DNA of 64,000 nt from Nitrospirillum sp034427435 (GCF_034427435.1 NZ_JAXQNP010000004.1:558001-622000); one strand, 5' to 3'; shown: positions 25,140 through 34,178, numbered from the stretch's first letter. A program made the numbers and translations. Notes: generated by a model from the sequence alone, not told the origin.

Positions 25140-27374
25140 TCAGACACCAGCGGGGCCATCCGCCTGTGAATTAGCAATAGCCCCCAACGCTTGTCGCACC
25201 GCCGCCACCACGCCGTCCCAGTCCCCCGGCGTCGCCTGGTTGAACAGGCGCAGGGTGGGGTACCAGGGGCTGTCGTTCCGGCCCCGGAACCATCGCCAGC
25301 AGCTGTCGAAGCGGTTCATCACCCACACCGGCTTGCCCAGGGCACCGGCCAGGTGGACCACGGAGGTATCGACGCTGATCACCATGTCCAGGTTGGCGAT
25401 CAGGGCGGCGGTGTCGCCGAAGTCCGCCACCTCGGCCATGCGATCGATCAGGGGCAGGTCCGCCGGCGGCGCGGCATCCTTCTGCAGGCTGTAGAGCCGC
25501 ACGCCCGGCACCTGGGCCAACGGCGCCAGCAACGCCGGCGCCACGGAGCGGCGGCGATCAACCGCCGCCAGCTCCGGCCGGTCGCGCCGGGGGTTGCCGG
25601 CCCAGACCAGGCCGACGCGCAGGCCGGGGCCGTCCCCGGCCAGGCGGTCGCGCCAGGCGGCGACATCCGCGGTATCGGCCGCCAGATAGGGCACCGCCGC
25701 CGGGATGGTTTCGACCGTCGTGCCGAAGGCCAGCGGCAGGCTCATCATCGGGCATTGCAGGTCGAAGGGCGGCAGGGGCTCCCCCTCCACCAGAATGTGG
25801 GTCACGCCGGGCAGGGGGCGCAGCAGGCGGGCCACCTGCGGCTGGACAGCCAGGGTGATGCTGAGGCCCCGCGCCGCCACCAGCGGCAGGTAGCGGCTGA
25901 ATTGCAGGGTGTCGCCCAGGCCTTGCTCGGCATGGATCAGGATGGTCTTGCCGGCCGCCGGCTCCCCCCGCCATTGCGGCTGGGGGAATTGGCGGGCGTA
26001 GGGCGTCATCTGGCGCGTCTGCCAGCGCCACTCATATTCGCGCCACCCTTCCTCATACTGTCCGGCGGACAGCAGCGACATGCCCAGATTGTTGTGGCAC
26101 GCGCCGTAATCGGGCTTCAGGGCGATGGCGCGACGGAAGCAGGAGATGGCCCGCTCCAGTTCACCTTTCGCCTGAAAGACGGCACCCAAGTTATTGTGTG
26201 CCTCCGGATAATCCGGATTGAGGGCCAGGGCGGCCTGGATCTGGGCCTGCGCCCTGTCCATCTCAGCCTCGGCATGCAGGGCCATGCCCAGGTTGTTGTA
26301 GGGCTCGGCATAGTCCGGCTGGGCGTCGATGGCCTGGTCGAAGGCGCGGGCCGCTTCCGCCCCCTTGCCCTGCGCCAGAAGGGCGAGGCCCAAGTTGTTG
26401 TAAGTCTTAGGATTATCCGGCAGCAGCGTGATGGCGCGGGAAAAGCAGGACTCCGCCTCGGCATAGCGGCCGTGGACATAGAGGATGAGGCCCATGTTGT
26501 TGTGGGCGTCGGCGAAATCCGGCTTCAGCGCCAGCGCCCGCTGGTAGCACAGCAGCGCCTCCGGCGCGTGACCCAGCGTTTGCAGGGTCGTGCCCAGGCT
26601 GCCATGGGGCACCGGGTCATCGGGACGCAGGGCGGCCGCCCGGCGCAGATGGGGCAGGGCGTCCTCGTGCCGGTCCAGGTCCTGCAACACCAGGCCCAGG
26701 TTGAAGCAAGCCTCGGCATGGTCGGGCGCGCGCTCCACCGCCTGACGCAGCCAGGTCAGTGCCTCTTCCAGCCGGCCGGTCAGGCGCAGCACCAGGCCCA
26801 GATTGTAGAGGGCGTTGACATAGTCGGGCCGGGCCGACAGGGCGGCGCGGAATCCCGCCTCAGCCTCGGCCCAGCGCGATTGCAGGCGATGCACCACGCC
26901 ACGGTTGTTGTGCGCCTCCGCATAAGCGGGGCGGAGCGCCAGCGCACGGTCGAGCACGACCAGCGCCTCTTCCAACCGGCCCTGGGCCTTGAGGGCGTTG
27001 CCCAGGTTGTTGTGGGCCTCGGCGAAGTCGGGCTTCAGCGCCACGGCGCGCTGGAAGCAGTCGGCGGCGGCCTCGATGTCGCCTGCAGCCTCCCGCACCG
27101 TGCCCAGGTTGTTGAGCGCCTCCGGAAACGCGGGCTTCAGGGCCAGCGCCTGGGTGATCAGGTCCACAGCCTCCGCCATGCGCTTTTGTTGAAAAGCGAC
27201 GACGCCCAGCAGGTGCAGGCTTTCCGGATGGCGCGGCATCAACGACAGGGCCTTGCGGTACAGCACGGCCGCAGCCTCCAGCCGGCCGGCCTTGTGTTGG
27301 GCCAGCGCCGCGGCGAAGGCCTTGTGCCCCGGCGTCAGGGGCGGTTTCGCGGCGGGGATGGGTCGGGCGGTCAT
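25140..27374 (-). CDS. TPR protein with C-terminal glycosyltransferase-9-like domain (longer copy)
   Basis: 744 aa from ATG 27374, which overlaps the upstream gene's stop (ATGA). About 13 consecutive TPRs (consensus EAHNNLGxxLxxxGRxEEA...ALxLxPDYA) fill residues 15 to about 450. A C-terminal domain follows with LIHAEQGLGDTLQFSRYLP, PMMSLPLAFGTT, VGLVWAGNP and VISVDTSVVHLAGALGKPVWVM, the heptosyltransferase/GT9-like pattern. It may transfer a sugar to protein or surface glycan; in related bacteria such genes sit near flagellar or surface-glycan loci, which are not seen here. It is a paralogue of the neighbour. Confidence 0.85.
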   Translation of the reverse strand: MTARPIPAAKPPLTPGHKAFAAALAQHKAGRLEAAAVLYRKALSLMPRHPESLHLLGVVAFQQKRMAEAVDLITQALALKPAFPEALNNLGTVREAAGDIEAAADCFQRAVALKPDFAEAHNNLGNALKAQGRLEEALVVLDRALALRPAYAEAHNNRGVVHRLQSRWAEAEAGFRAALSARPDYVNALYNLGLVLRLTGRLEEALTWLRQAVERAPDHAEACFNLGLVLQDLDRHEDALPHLRRAAALRPDDPVPHGSLGTTLQTLGHAPEALLCYQRALALKPDFADAHNNMGLILYVHGRYAEAESCFSRAITLLPDNPKTYNNLGLALLAQGKGAEAARAFDQAIDAQPDYAEPYNNLGMALHAEAEMDRAQAQIQAALALNPDYPEAHNNLGAVFQAKGELERAISCFRRAIALKPDYGACHNNLGMSLLSAGQYEEGWREYEWRWQTRQMTPYARQFPQPQWRGEPAAGKTILIHAEQGLGDTLQFSRYLPLVAARGLSITLAVQPQVARLLRPLPGVTHILVEGEPLPPFDLQCPMMSLPLAFGTTVETIPAAVPYLAADTADVAAWRDRLAGDGPGLRVGLVWAGNPRRDRPELAAVDRRRSVAPALLAPLAQVPGVRLYSLQKDAAPPADLPLIDRMAEVADFGDTAALIANLDMVISVDTSVVHLAGALGKPVWVMNRFDSCWRWFRGRNDSPWYPTLRLFNQATPGDWDGVVAAVRQALGAIANSQADGPAGV

Positions 27375-28879
27375 GGGCGGATTCCAGTGGTGAAGGTGGC
27401 GGCCAGCGCTGCGCGCGCGGACTGGACGACGCTGGTCCAGTCCCCCAGGCGCGGCTGGCGGAACTGACGCAGGGTGGGATACCAGGGGCTGTCGTCGCGG
27501 CCACGCAGCCAGCGCCAGCAACTGTCGAAGCGGTTCAGCAGCCAGACGCTGACGCCCATGGCCGCCGCCAGGTGGGCGACGGCGGTATCGACGCTGATCA
27601 CCAGATCCAGGTTGCTGATCAAGGCAGCGGTGTCGGCGAAATCCGCGACGCAGTCGATCAGGCCGCCCAGACTGGCCGGCACATCCTGCTCCGCCGCTTC
27701 CTTCTGCAGGCTGATGAAGCGGACGCCGTCTTCCCGCAACAGGGGCAGCAGGGCCTCAAGCCCCATGGACCGGCGGCGGTCGGCCACCGCCACATCGGGC
27801 GTGTCGGCGCGCGGGGCGCCGGCCCAGACCACCCCCACCAGCGGGCGGCGGTCGCCCGGCGCCTCGGCCGCCAGACGGCGGCGCCAGGCCGCGGAGTCCG
27901 CCGGATCGGCGGTGACATAGGGGATGGGCGCCGGAATGGTCGCCATGGTGGTGCCGAAGGCCAGCGGCAGGCTCATCATCGGGCAATGCAGGTCGAAGGG
28001 TGGCAGGGGCCTGCCATGGGCCACCACCTGGTCCACGCCCGGCAACCGGCGCATGAGCCGCACCAGGGGCAGCGGCACCTCCACCACCACGCGCAGCCCC
28101 CGCTGGGCCACCAGGGGGATGTAGCGGCAGAATTGCAGGCTGTCGCCGTACCCTTGCTCGGCATGGATCAGCACGATGCGGCCGGGCGCGTCCTCCCCCC
28201 GCCACTGCGGGCAGGTGAAGGGCCGGCGGGCGGCGGCCAGTTGCGCATCCTGCCAGCGCCACTCGAACTCCCGCCAGCCTTCCTCATAGCGCCCAGCGGC
28301 CAGCAGGGTCATGCCCAGGTTCTTGTGGGCGGCGGCGTAGTCGGGACGCAGGGAAATGGCCCGGCGGTAGTGGTCAATCGCCTGGTCCAGCCGCCCCTGC
28401 ATCTGCAGGACCACGCCGGTGTTGTTCAAGGCCTCCGGATAATCGGGCCGCAGGGCCAGCGCCCAGTCGAAGAAGGCGAGCGCATCGTCCAGGCGGTTTT
28501 CCACCTGCAACAGATGCCCCATGTTGTTGTGGGCCTGGGGATCGTCCGGATCGCTGGCCAGCGCGTCCTCAAAACAGCTCATGGCCTGGGCCAGGTCGCC
28601 GGCGTCGTGGTGGGCGATGCCCAGCGCGTTGTGCACCCGCGCCTCGAACGGGTTCAGGACCAGGGCCTGGCGGTAGTGCGCCACCGCCTCCTCCCACCGA
28701 CCGTCAGCCTGCAGCAGGACGCCCAGGTTGAAGCGGATGTCGATGGAGGTGGGGTTCTCGGCCACCGCCGCCTGCAGCCGCAGGATGGCCCGCCGGATGG
28801 CCTCCGCGCTGGGCATGCCCGTCGCCGTCGCTTCGGCCGTAGCCGCCCAGTCTGGCACCGCCGCCATTCCGCCCCACAC
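27371..28879 (-). CDS. TPR protein with C-terminal glycosyltransferase-9-like domain (shorter copy)
   Basis: 502 aa (ATG 28867 is an alternative start). About six TPRs (for example AHNNMGHLLQVENRLDDALAFF) precede the same GT9-like domain as the next gene: LIHAEQGYGDSLQFCRYIPL, PMMSLPLAFGTTMATIP, VGVVWAGAP and VISVDTAVAHLAAAMGVSVWLLN. The overlapping ATGA junction makes it co-translated with the longer copy. Long stretches of the C-terminal DNA are nearly identical between the two, pointing to tandem duplication or gene conversion. Confidence 0.85.
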   Translation of the reverse strand: MWGGMAAVPDWAATAEATATGMPSAEAIRRAILRLQAAVAENPTSIDIRFNLGVLLQADGRWEEAVAHYRQALVLNPFEARVHNALGIAHHDAGDLAQAMSCFEDALASDPDDPQAHNNMGHLLQVENRLDDALAFFDWALALRPDYPEALNNTGVVLQMQGRLDQAIDHYRRAISLRPDYAAAHKNLGMTLLAAGRYEEGWREFEWRWQDAQLAAARRPFTCPQWRGEDAPGRIVLIHAEQGYGDSLQFCRYIPLVAQRGLRVVVEVPLPLVRLMRRLPGVDQVVAHGRPLPPFDLHCPMMSLPLAFGTTMATIPAPIPYVTADPADSAAWRRRLAAEAPGDRRPLVGVVWAGAPRADTPDVAVADRRRSMGLEALLPLLREDGVRFISLQKEAAEQDVPASLGGLIDCVADFADTAALISNLDLVISVDTAVAHLAAAMGVSVWLLNRFDSCWRWLRGRDDSPWYPTLRQFRQPRLGDWTSVVQSARAALAATFTTGIRP

Positions 28880-29037
28880 CCTTCCGAACCATCAGCCGCT
28901 GGCGCCACCCCGGCGTCAGCCCAGGGGCCACCTGATCGCTTAAACGGGCGGCGGCCTGCCGGCTGTCGGCGTTTCGTGAGACTGCGGCGAGATGTCCTTG
29001 AGAGGGGGCGCTCAGCGTGCCCCGAAACGCCGGGCGC

Positions 29038-30015
29038 TCAGCGCGCCTTGGGTTTGGGCGAGGGCGCCGCCGCCGGAGGAGGCGGGTTGGCCTGCTGCGG
29101 GTCCGTGGCATGGGGCAGCCGGGTCAGGGGCGTCTTCAGCACGGCGTCGGAGCCAACGACCGCCACGGTGGCGGTGCGGCCGGGGATCAGACGCAGGTCG
29201 GCGGGCGGATGGTCCAGGATCACACGCACCGGGATGCGCTGGGCCAGGCGCACCCAGCTGAAGGTGGGGTTCACGTTGGCCAGCAGGTTGCTGCCGTCCG
29301 TCCGCTCCCGATCCTCGATGGCGGCGGCGATGCTTTCCACATGGCCGGTGAAGGACCGGGGATCGCCCATCAGGCGCACCGTCACGGTGTCGCCCACATG
29401 GATGCGGCCCAGCTTGGTTTCCTCGAAATAGCCCTGAACATGCAGGCTGTCGCTGTCCACCAGGGCGGTCACGGCCTTGCCGGCGGTGACGTAGTCGCCG
29501 GGACGCAGGTCGAAATTGGTGATGTAACCGTTGACGGTGGCGACAACCTCCGTCCTATCCAGGTTCAGCTTGGCGACATTGCGGTCGGCCACGGCCTGGA
29601 GGTAGACGGCCTCCGCCTCACGGGCGGCGGCGATCGTCTGCTCCTGCTTTTCCCGCGACACGGCGGACGCGCTCAAGGACTGATAGCGGTTCCGTTCCAG
29701 CACCGCCTCGTCAAAGCTGGCCTTCTTGGCCGCCACGGCGGCGTCCGCCTGTTGCAGCGCCAGGGTGAAGCGCGCCTTGTCGATGCGGAACAGCACCTGG
29801 CCCCGGGTCACGGTCTGGTTGTCCCGCACCAACACCTCATCCACCAGGCCGGAGACGTCGGGGGTGACGCCGACGATATCGGCGCGCACCCGGCCGTCAC
29901 GGGTCCACGGCTCTTCCATGTAATAAATCCAGAAGCGCCAGCCCACCAGGGCGGCGACGGCGACCACGGCCAGGGTGATGGCCAGACGGGTCAGGGTGGT
30001 GATGAGGCTGCGCAT
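29038..30015 (-). CDS. HlyD-family periplasmic adaptor of an aromatic-acid-type efflux pump
   Basis: 325 aa from ATG 30015. It has one N-terminal membrane anchor (LAITLAVVAVAALVGWRFWIYYM), a lipoyl half-motif (VRADIVGVTPDVSGLVDEVLVRDNQTV), an alpha-helical hairpin, and the second half VVATVNGYITNFDLRPGDYVTAGK. This is the AaeA/EmrA type. The C-terminus is a Pro/Ala/Lys tail. It is the last gene of the MarR-FUSC-DUF1656-HlyD operon. Confidence 0.9.
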   Translation of the reverse strand: MRSLITTLTRLAITLAVVAVAALVGWRFWIYYMEEPWTRDGRVRADIVGVTPDVSGLVDEVLVRDNQTVTRGQVLFRIDKARFTLALQQADAAVAAKKASFDEAVLERNRYQSLSASAVSREKQEQTIAAAREAEAVYLQAVADRNVAKLNLDRTEVVATVNGYITNFDLRPGDYVTAGKAVTALVDSDSLHVQGYFEETKLGRIHVGDTVTVRLMGDPRSFTGHVESIAAAIEDRERTDGSNLLANVNPTFSWVRLAQRIPVRVILDHPPADLRLIPGRTATVAVVGSDAVLKTPLTRLPHATDPQQANPPPPAAAPSPKPKAR

Positions 30016-30047
30016 GGCGGCGACGTCCAGGATTGGGGAAATCGGGT

Positions 30048-30263
30048 TCAGGGAAGTGGGGTGTAGTGCGTGAACAAGGCCGCCACGCCCCCCAGGACGA
30101 TGACATAGACGGCAAGGTCGAACAGCGGCCGGTGCCAGACCAGACGGTAGGCGCCGACCAAGCGCAGGACCCAGCGCAAGGCCATGGAGATGAGGAAGGC
30201 GACCACGCCCCAAACCAGCAGCGGGGACACGAAGACGCCGTGGATGTCCATTTCGCCGATCAT
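30048..30263 (-). CDS. DUF1656 small membrane protein (AaeX-like)
   Basis: 71 aa, two membrane helices. MDIHGVFVSPLLVWGVVAFLI and YRLVWHRPLFDLAVYVIVLGG match the DUF1656 pattern found between FUSC and HlyD genes of AaeB-type pumps. The start overlaps the FUSC stop (ATGA). Its exact role is unknown. Confidence 0.88.
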   Translation of the reverse strand: MIGEMDIHGVFVSPLLVWGVVAFLISMALRWVLRLVGAYRLVWHRPLFDLAVYVIVLGGVAALFTHYTPLP

Positions 30264-32371
30264 GCGGCCAGGCTTTCCGGTTTGGGGGGCAAGGGAACGA
30301 CGGGTGGGGGCGGCGGCAGGTCGGGCACGCCGTCGGACAGGGCCCGCCGGATACCGGCCAGCGCCAGCAAGGCTTGGCGCGGCCTGCGGTCCGTCAGGGG
30401 CATCAAGGCCGCCAGGGCGGCATCGATGCGGGCCAGCAGGGCGGGCGATGGCGCGCGCGGCGCCCCGGCACGGCTGACGGCATCGTAATGCCACGCCAGA
30501 TCGGCCAGGACGGCATCCGCCGCGGCGCGGGCCGGGGTGGGCAGGGCCCCCTCCACCGCGCGCAGTTCCAGGATGTTGATGCCGGTGCGGATATCGGCCA
30601 AGGCATCGGCCGCCGCCACCTCCGACCCCGGCGGAAGGGCGGCCAGGCGCGGCACCAGCAGGCCCATGCGGTCCAGCAGCTTGCCGGCGAACACCGGGCG
30701 CAGCCCACCGTCGGGCGCCGGCGCCCGGATGTCGGCCACGGCACGGATATCGGCCCAGCAGGCGCGCAGGATGCGCCGGGCACCCCATTCCGCGCCCACG
30801 GCCCGCACCAGCGCCGTCACCAGCCCGGCGAAGCCCATGCCCAACACCAGCGCCAGGGCGCTGTTGAGATAGCTGGCGAAGTCGGCGCTGTAGGTATTGC
30901 TCAGGCCCGCCAGGGTGGGCAGGGTGGCGCCCACCGCCAGGGCCCGGCCGGCCAGGCGCGGGTTGGCGATGACACGGCCCAGCAGCAGGAACAGGGGGCC
31001 CAGGACCAGGGCCAGCATCACGAAGCCGTCGATGCGCGGCATGATGGCGAAGATGTAGATTCCGGCCAGGATGGCGGCCAGACCGTTGAAAAGCGCGAAG
31101 TCCAGGATGGCCGGCACCGGGTTGTCCTGCGCGGCGAAGAAGCAGCAGGCGACAGCCGCCATTTCCAGGGCGATGGCGCCGTCCGCCCATTCCGTGCCGA
31201 TCCAGAAGACGCTGCCCAGCAGGATGGTGAGGGCGGCGCCGGCGCCAGACCACAGGGCCATGCCCAGGTCCCGGTGCATGGCGACCTCCGCCCCCGCCCG
31301 TCCGCCCCGGCGGCGGCGCACCCGGGGTCCGTGACCGCCGCCCCGGATATAGAGGCGCAGGTCGCGGCAATCCTGGATGGCGTCCATCAGGTCTTTGAGG
31401 CGCGTCAGCAGGTTCAGGATCAGCACGTCGCGCCAATCGGCGGGTGCCGCGCGCAGCGCCGCGATGCGGGTGCGCAAGGCCGCCGCGATCTCCGCCGGGG
31501 CCTCCACATCGTCGACCCAGTCGGCCAGATCGGCCAACAGCTCCGCCAGTGGGGCGGGCAGGCCGCCGTCGGCCTTCAACGCCCGCACGCGATCCCCGAC
31601 GCCCGACAGGATGGGCAACAGCATCACCAGGCGCTGGCGCAGCCGCCGCACCTCCTGGCTCAGCCCATGCAGGGTACTGGTGTCGTAATCCAGGTGGGTG
31701 GCCATCATCTGCAACTCGACCGCGTCGGCCGCCAGGCGGCGGCGGTCGGACCGGATGGCCGTCGTCTCCTCCGCGCCGGACAGGGCCTCGCGCGCCCAGC
31801 GCCCGACATCGCCGGCGAAGGCGTCGATGCGGCCGGTGATCACGGGGCCTATACCCCGGGGAAAAATGACGCTGCCGATCACGGTGGCGCACAGGATGCC
31901 GACGGTGATCTCCTCCACCCGGGCCAGCGCGGCGTCAAAGACGGTGCCGGGATCGGTCACGGTGGGAAAGCCGATGAGGGCGGTGCTGTAGGCCGCCAGC
32001 ATGAAGACATAGCTGCGCGGGGTGCGGTCCAGCAGGGCCAGCGTCAGGCACGCCATGGTCCACAGGGCCATAGCCACGCACAGCAGGGGTGGGGCGTCCA
32101 CCAGGTTGGGGATGATGACCACGGTGGCCACGGCGCCGATGACCGTGCCCAGCACCCGGAACACGCCCTTGGACCGCATGGCGCCGGCCAGCGGCTGGGA
32201 CACGATAAAGACGGTGCCGGCCGCCCAGTAGGGGCGCGGCAAATCCAGGCTAAAACCGATGTAGAGGGCGGCCAGGGCGGCGGCGGCCGTCTTGGCGGCG
32301 AACATCCAGTCGCCGACACCCCGGGACCATCCCCGGAAGCAGGCCCTGAACCAGGTGGCGGCCGCGGTCAT
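30260..32371 (-). CDS. FUSC-family efflux transporter (AaeB-like)
   Basis: 703 aa with two blocks of membrane helices (residues about 25-170 and 380-530) separated by cytoplasmic regions, the FUSC/AaeB layout. GFSLDLPRPYWAAGTVFIVSQPLAGAMRSKG and FRVLGTVIGAVATVVI are characteristic. Family members export hydroxybenzoic or other aromatic acids together with an HlyD adaptor. It is coupled by 4-bp overlaps to both the MarR gene upstream and the DUF1656 gene downstream. Confidence 0.9.
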   Translation of the reverse strand: MTAAATWFRACFRGWSRGVGDWMFAAKTAAAALAALYIGFSLDLPRPYWAAGTVFIVSQPLAGAMRSKGVFRVLGTVIGAVATVVIIPNLVDAPPLLCVAMALWTMACLTLALLDRTPRSYVFMLAAYSTALIGFPTVTDPGTVFDAALARVEEITVGILCATVIGSVIFPRGIGPVITGRIDAFAGDVGRWAREALSGAEETTAIRSDRRRLAADAVELQMMATHLDYDTSTLHGLSQEVRRLRQRLVMLLPILSGVGDRVRALKADGGLPAPLAELLADLADWVDDVEAPAEIAAALRTRIAALRAAPADWRDVLILNLLTRLKDLMDAIQDCRDLRLYIRGGGHGPRVRRRRGGRAGAEVAMHRDLGMALWSGAGAALTILLGSVFWIGTEWADGAIALEMAAVACCFFAAQDNPVPAILDFALFNGLAAILAGIYIFAIMPRIDGFVMLALVLGPLFLLLGRVIANPRLAGRALAVGATLPTLAGLSNTYSADFASYLNSALALVLGMGFAGLVTALVRAVGAEWGARRILRACWADIRAVADIRAPAPDGGLRPVFAGKLLDRMGLLVPRLAALPPGSEVAAADALADIRTGINILELRAVEGALPTPARAAADAVLADLAWHYDAVSRAGAPRAPSPALLARIDAALAALMPLTDRRPRQALLALAGIRRALSDGVPDLPPPPPVVPLPPKPESLAA

Positions 32372-32862
32372 GAAGCCCCCTCGTCAGCGACGCCATCCTT
32401 GGCCCCGAAGGACCGGCCCAGCGCCCGTTCCACCGCCGCGAAGACGGTCAGCGCCGTCTCCATCTGCTCCGGCGTCACGTCCGCCAGCAGGCGCCGGCGC
32501 ATGCCGTCCAGCGCGTCGTCCAGACGCACCGCCAGCGCGCGCCCCTCGGCCGTCAGGTGCAATGTCTTGACCCGCCGGTCACGGGGATCGGTGCGCCGTT
32601 CCACCAGGCCGTCCCTTTCCAGCATGTCCACCAGCCGCACCAGCGATGGCCCCTCGACCCCGACGTGGTCGGCCAACTGGCCTTGGCGGATGCCGTCCCC
32701 CAGCCGGGCCAGCACCACCAGGGGCAGGGTGGTCGCCTCGGACTGGCCAAAGGCCTTCAAGGTCGCGTCCGCCTCCCGCCGCCAGAACCGCGCGAGGTAG
32801 CAGAGCGTCAGGCCGAAGGCCCGGTGCCGGGGCGAAAGAGGAAGAGGGGGCGTTTGTTCCAT
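32368..32862 (-). CDS. MarR-family regulator of the efflux operon
   Basis: 164 aa. The winged HTH is visible: LPLVVLARLGDGIRQGQLADHVGVEGPSLVRLVDMLERDGLVERRTDPRDRRVKTLHLT. It is the first gene of the operon, so it probably represses its own promoter and is relieved by an aromatic acid. The start codon lies 7 nt after a probable -10 box, with no Shine-Dalgarno sequence, suggesting a leaderless mRNA. Confidence 0.92.
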   Translation of the reverse strand: MEQTPPLPLSPRHRAFGLTLCYLARFWRREADATLKAFGQSEATTLPLVVLARLGDGIRQGQLADHVGVEGPSLVRLVDMLERDGLVERRTDPRDRRVKTLHLTAEGRALAVRLDDALDGMRRRLLADVTPEQMETALTVFAAVERALGRSFGAKDGVADEGAS

Positions 32863-32898
32863 AGAGGGAACATTAGGATGCTAACGATTAGCCTTCAA
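32863..32898 (-). promoter_or_regulatory. MarR operon promoter with operator in the spacer
   Basis: On the minus strand: -35 TTGAAG (32898-32893), a 17-bp spacer, -10 TAATGT (32875-32870), then 7 nt to the ATG. The spacer contains GCTAATCGTTAGC, a palindrome with 5-bp arms, and an overlapping second repeat (CTAA/TTAG). A MarR dimer here would block RNA polymerase. Confidence 0.65.
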
Positions 32899-32973
32899 AT
32901 GATATGATGGGGTGGCCAGACCTGCGCCAGGCGGATGGCACAACGCGCCCGCCGGCCCCGCCCCTTATACCAC

Positions 32974-33258
32974 CTAAGATTGGCCACCGGCCAGCGAACG
33001 GGTCAGGCGGGTGCCAACCGGGGACGCGGCGAGGACATGCGCCGCCCGTTCCAGGGCCAGGGCGTTGCGGAAGCCATGGGCGCGGGCGGCCACGCCGACG
33101 TGGCCGGCGGCGGCCCGGCGCAGGCGATAGCTGGGCGCGGTGCGTGCCACCACCGCCAGCCCATCCAGGCCACGCACCACGAGGTCCAGGAAGGTGTCGT
33201 GCCGGGCCAGGCAGGCCAACTGCCAATAGAGATGGGTCGTGCGCTCAAGACGGGTCAT
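32974..33258 (-). CDS. Hypothetical 94-aa protein under CI-like operator
   Basis: 94 aa from ATG 33258, which has a GGAGAGG site; the frame is open to 33381 but the upstream part looks non-coding. It is Arg/Ala/Leu-rich and probably helical (MTRLERTTHLYWQLACLARHDTFLDLVVRGLDGLAVVA). I recognise no family. An operator-like inverted repeat lies about 115-135 bp upstream, matching sites in the CI/Cro-like intergenic region, so it may belong to that switch. Confidence 0.55.
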   Translation of the reverse strand: MTRLERTTHLYWQLACLARHDTFLDLVVRGLDGLAVVARTAPSYRLRRAAAGHVGVAARAHGFRNALALERAAHVLAASPVGTRLTRSLAGGQS

Positions 33259-33371
33259 CGGCCTCTCCACAGGGAAAGGGCTCCACAGGCGAACAGCGCT
33301 GGGGAAGGGGAACATCGGCGGAACAGCCAACGTCCTGACGGTGCCCGAACAGCAACCGCCCGTCAATTCAT

Positions 33372-33392
33372 AAGTTGCCATTTTGACAACTT
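33372..33392. promoter_or_regulatory. Operator-like inverted repeat, orphan gene side
   Basis: AAGTTG-N9-CAACTT, containing AAGTTGCCA and the reverse complement of AAGTTGTCA. It shares the AAGTTGCCA word with the divergent promoter region at 34088-34178 and lies between the CI-like gene and the orphan gene. Confidence 0.6.
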
Positions 33393-33412
33393 TCGCATCA
33401 AAGACGGGTGGC

Positions 33413-34087
33413 TTACAGCCGCCGTCCCACCCACACCACGCGGCCGATGATGTCGATGTCGGCGGCCGCCCGCTCGTAAACGCGGTGGTGCGGATTGTCC
33501 GACCTGATTTCGACCAGGGGCGGGTGGCTGCCCATGATCAGCTCCAGCCGCTTGATCACGACACCTTGCCCATCCCACAAGGCGAAGACGCCGGGGGGCG
33601 AGGGCGACTGGTCCGCCAGGTTGACCATGACCCGGTCCCCGGGCATCAGCGTCGGCTCCATGCCGTCGCCGCGCACCTCGACGATGCGCACGGCCGCCGC
33701 CCGCACCTGCAGTTCGGCACTCAGGTAGGCGGCGGGGAAGCGCCACTGGGCGATGGTTTCATCCTCGCGGAAGCCCTGCGGCCACCCTTGGTGGCTGGCC
33801 AGGAAACCGCCGCGCCGGTCGCCATAGATGTCGACCTCCGCCACCTCGACCGAGGCGTCGTCGCCCCATCCGGGCACCGATGGCGCCACCGGCTCCAGCA
33901 ATTCGGCCACGCCACAGCCCAGGCTGGCGGCGATGGCCATCATGCGCGCCTGCGACAACCGGGTGCGGCCGGACTCCAGCTTGGAAATCACCGTCTTGTC
34001 GGTGCCGATCAGGGCGCCCAGTTGTTCCTGGGTCATGCCCTTGGCTTCACGAAGTTCGCGGATGCGATTGGGGGGGCGATCAGTCAT
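33413..34087 (-). CDS. CI-like repressor: XRE HTH plus S24-type domain lacking the catalytic serine
   Basis: 224 aa from ATG 34087. The N-terminal XRE HTH is IRELREAKGMTQEQLGALIGTDKTVISKLESG. The C-terminal LexA/CI-type domain has RGDGMEPTLMPGDRVMVN and VIKRLEL. In self-cleaving members the motif is GDSMEPT; here the serine position (about residue 142) is Gly, while the lysine is kept at about 179, the normal 37-residue spacing. Self-cleavage is therefore not expected. It is divergent from a small Cro-like gene. Confidence 0.88.
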   Translation of the reverse strand: MTDRPPNRIRELREAKGMTQEQLGALIGTDKTVISKLESGRTRLSQARMMAIAASLGCGVAELLEPVAPSVPGWGDDASVEVAEVDIYGDRRGGFLASHQGWPQGFREDETIAQWRFPAAYLSAELQVRAAAVRIVEVRGDGMEPTLMPGDRVMVNLADQSPSPPGVFALWDGQGVVIKRLELIMGSHPPLVEIRSDNPHHRVYERAAADIDIIGRVVWVGRRL

Positions 34088-34178
34088 GAAAGCCAAGTTG
34101 CCACAGCGGCTACCATCCGTCAGTCGCCATACCGGCAACCAGTTGACAATAAGTTGCCAATCTCGCATCATTTCGCGC
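34088..34178. promoter_or_regulatory. Divergent CI/Cro-like operator and promoter region
   Basis: AAGTTGCCA occurs at 34095-34103 and 34151-34159, with an inverted GGCAAC at 34134-34139. For the plus-strand gene a perfect -35 TTGACA (34143-34148) is followed after 17 bp by CATCAT (34166-34171) and, 7 nt later, by the ATG. One AAGTTGCCA lies within that promoter's spacer. Binding by the CI-like protein is inferred. Confidence 0.6.

Noticed and set aside
25140..28879. Regularly spaced similar DNA segments resembling a CRISPR or tandem array
   Set aside because: The period of about 102 bp is in frame and encodes TPR units of 34 residues; no spacers or cas genes.
30374..32800. Long plus-strand open frame (about 808 codons) opposite the FUSC and MarR genes
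   Set aside because: Low-complexity His/Gln/Arg/Gly translation without domains; the minus-strand genes are well supported.
33259..33381. Upstream extension of the 94-aa gene to ATG 33381
   Set aside because: That ATG lies inside the operator-like repeat, the extra 41 residues look non-coding, and a good ribosome-binding site precedes ATG 33258.
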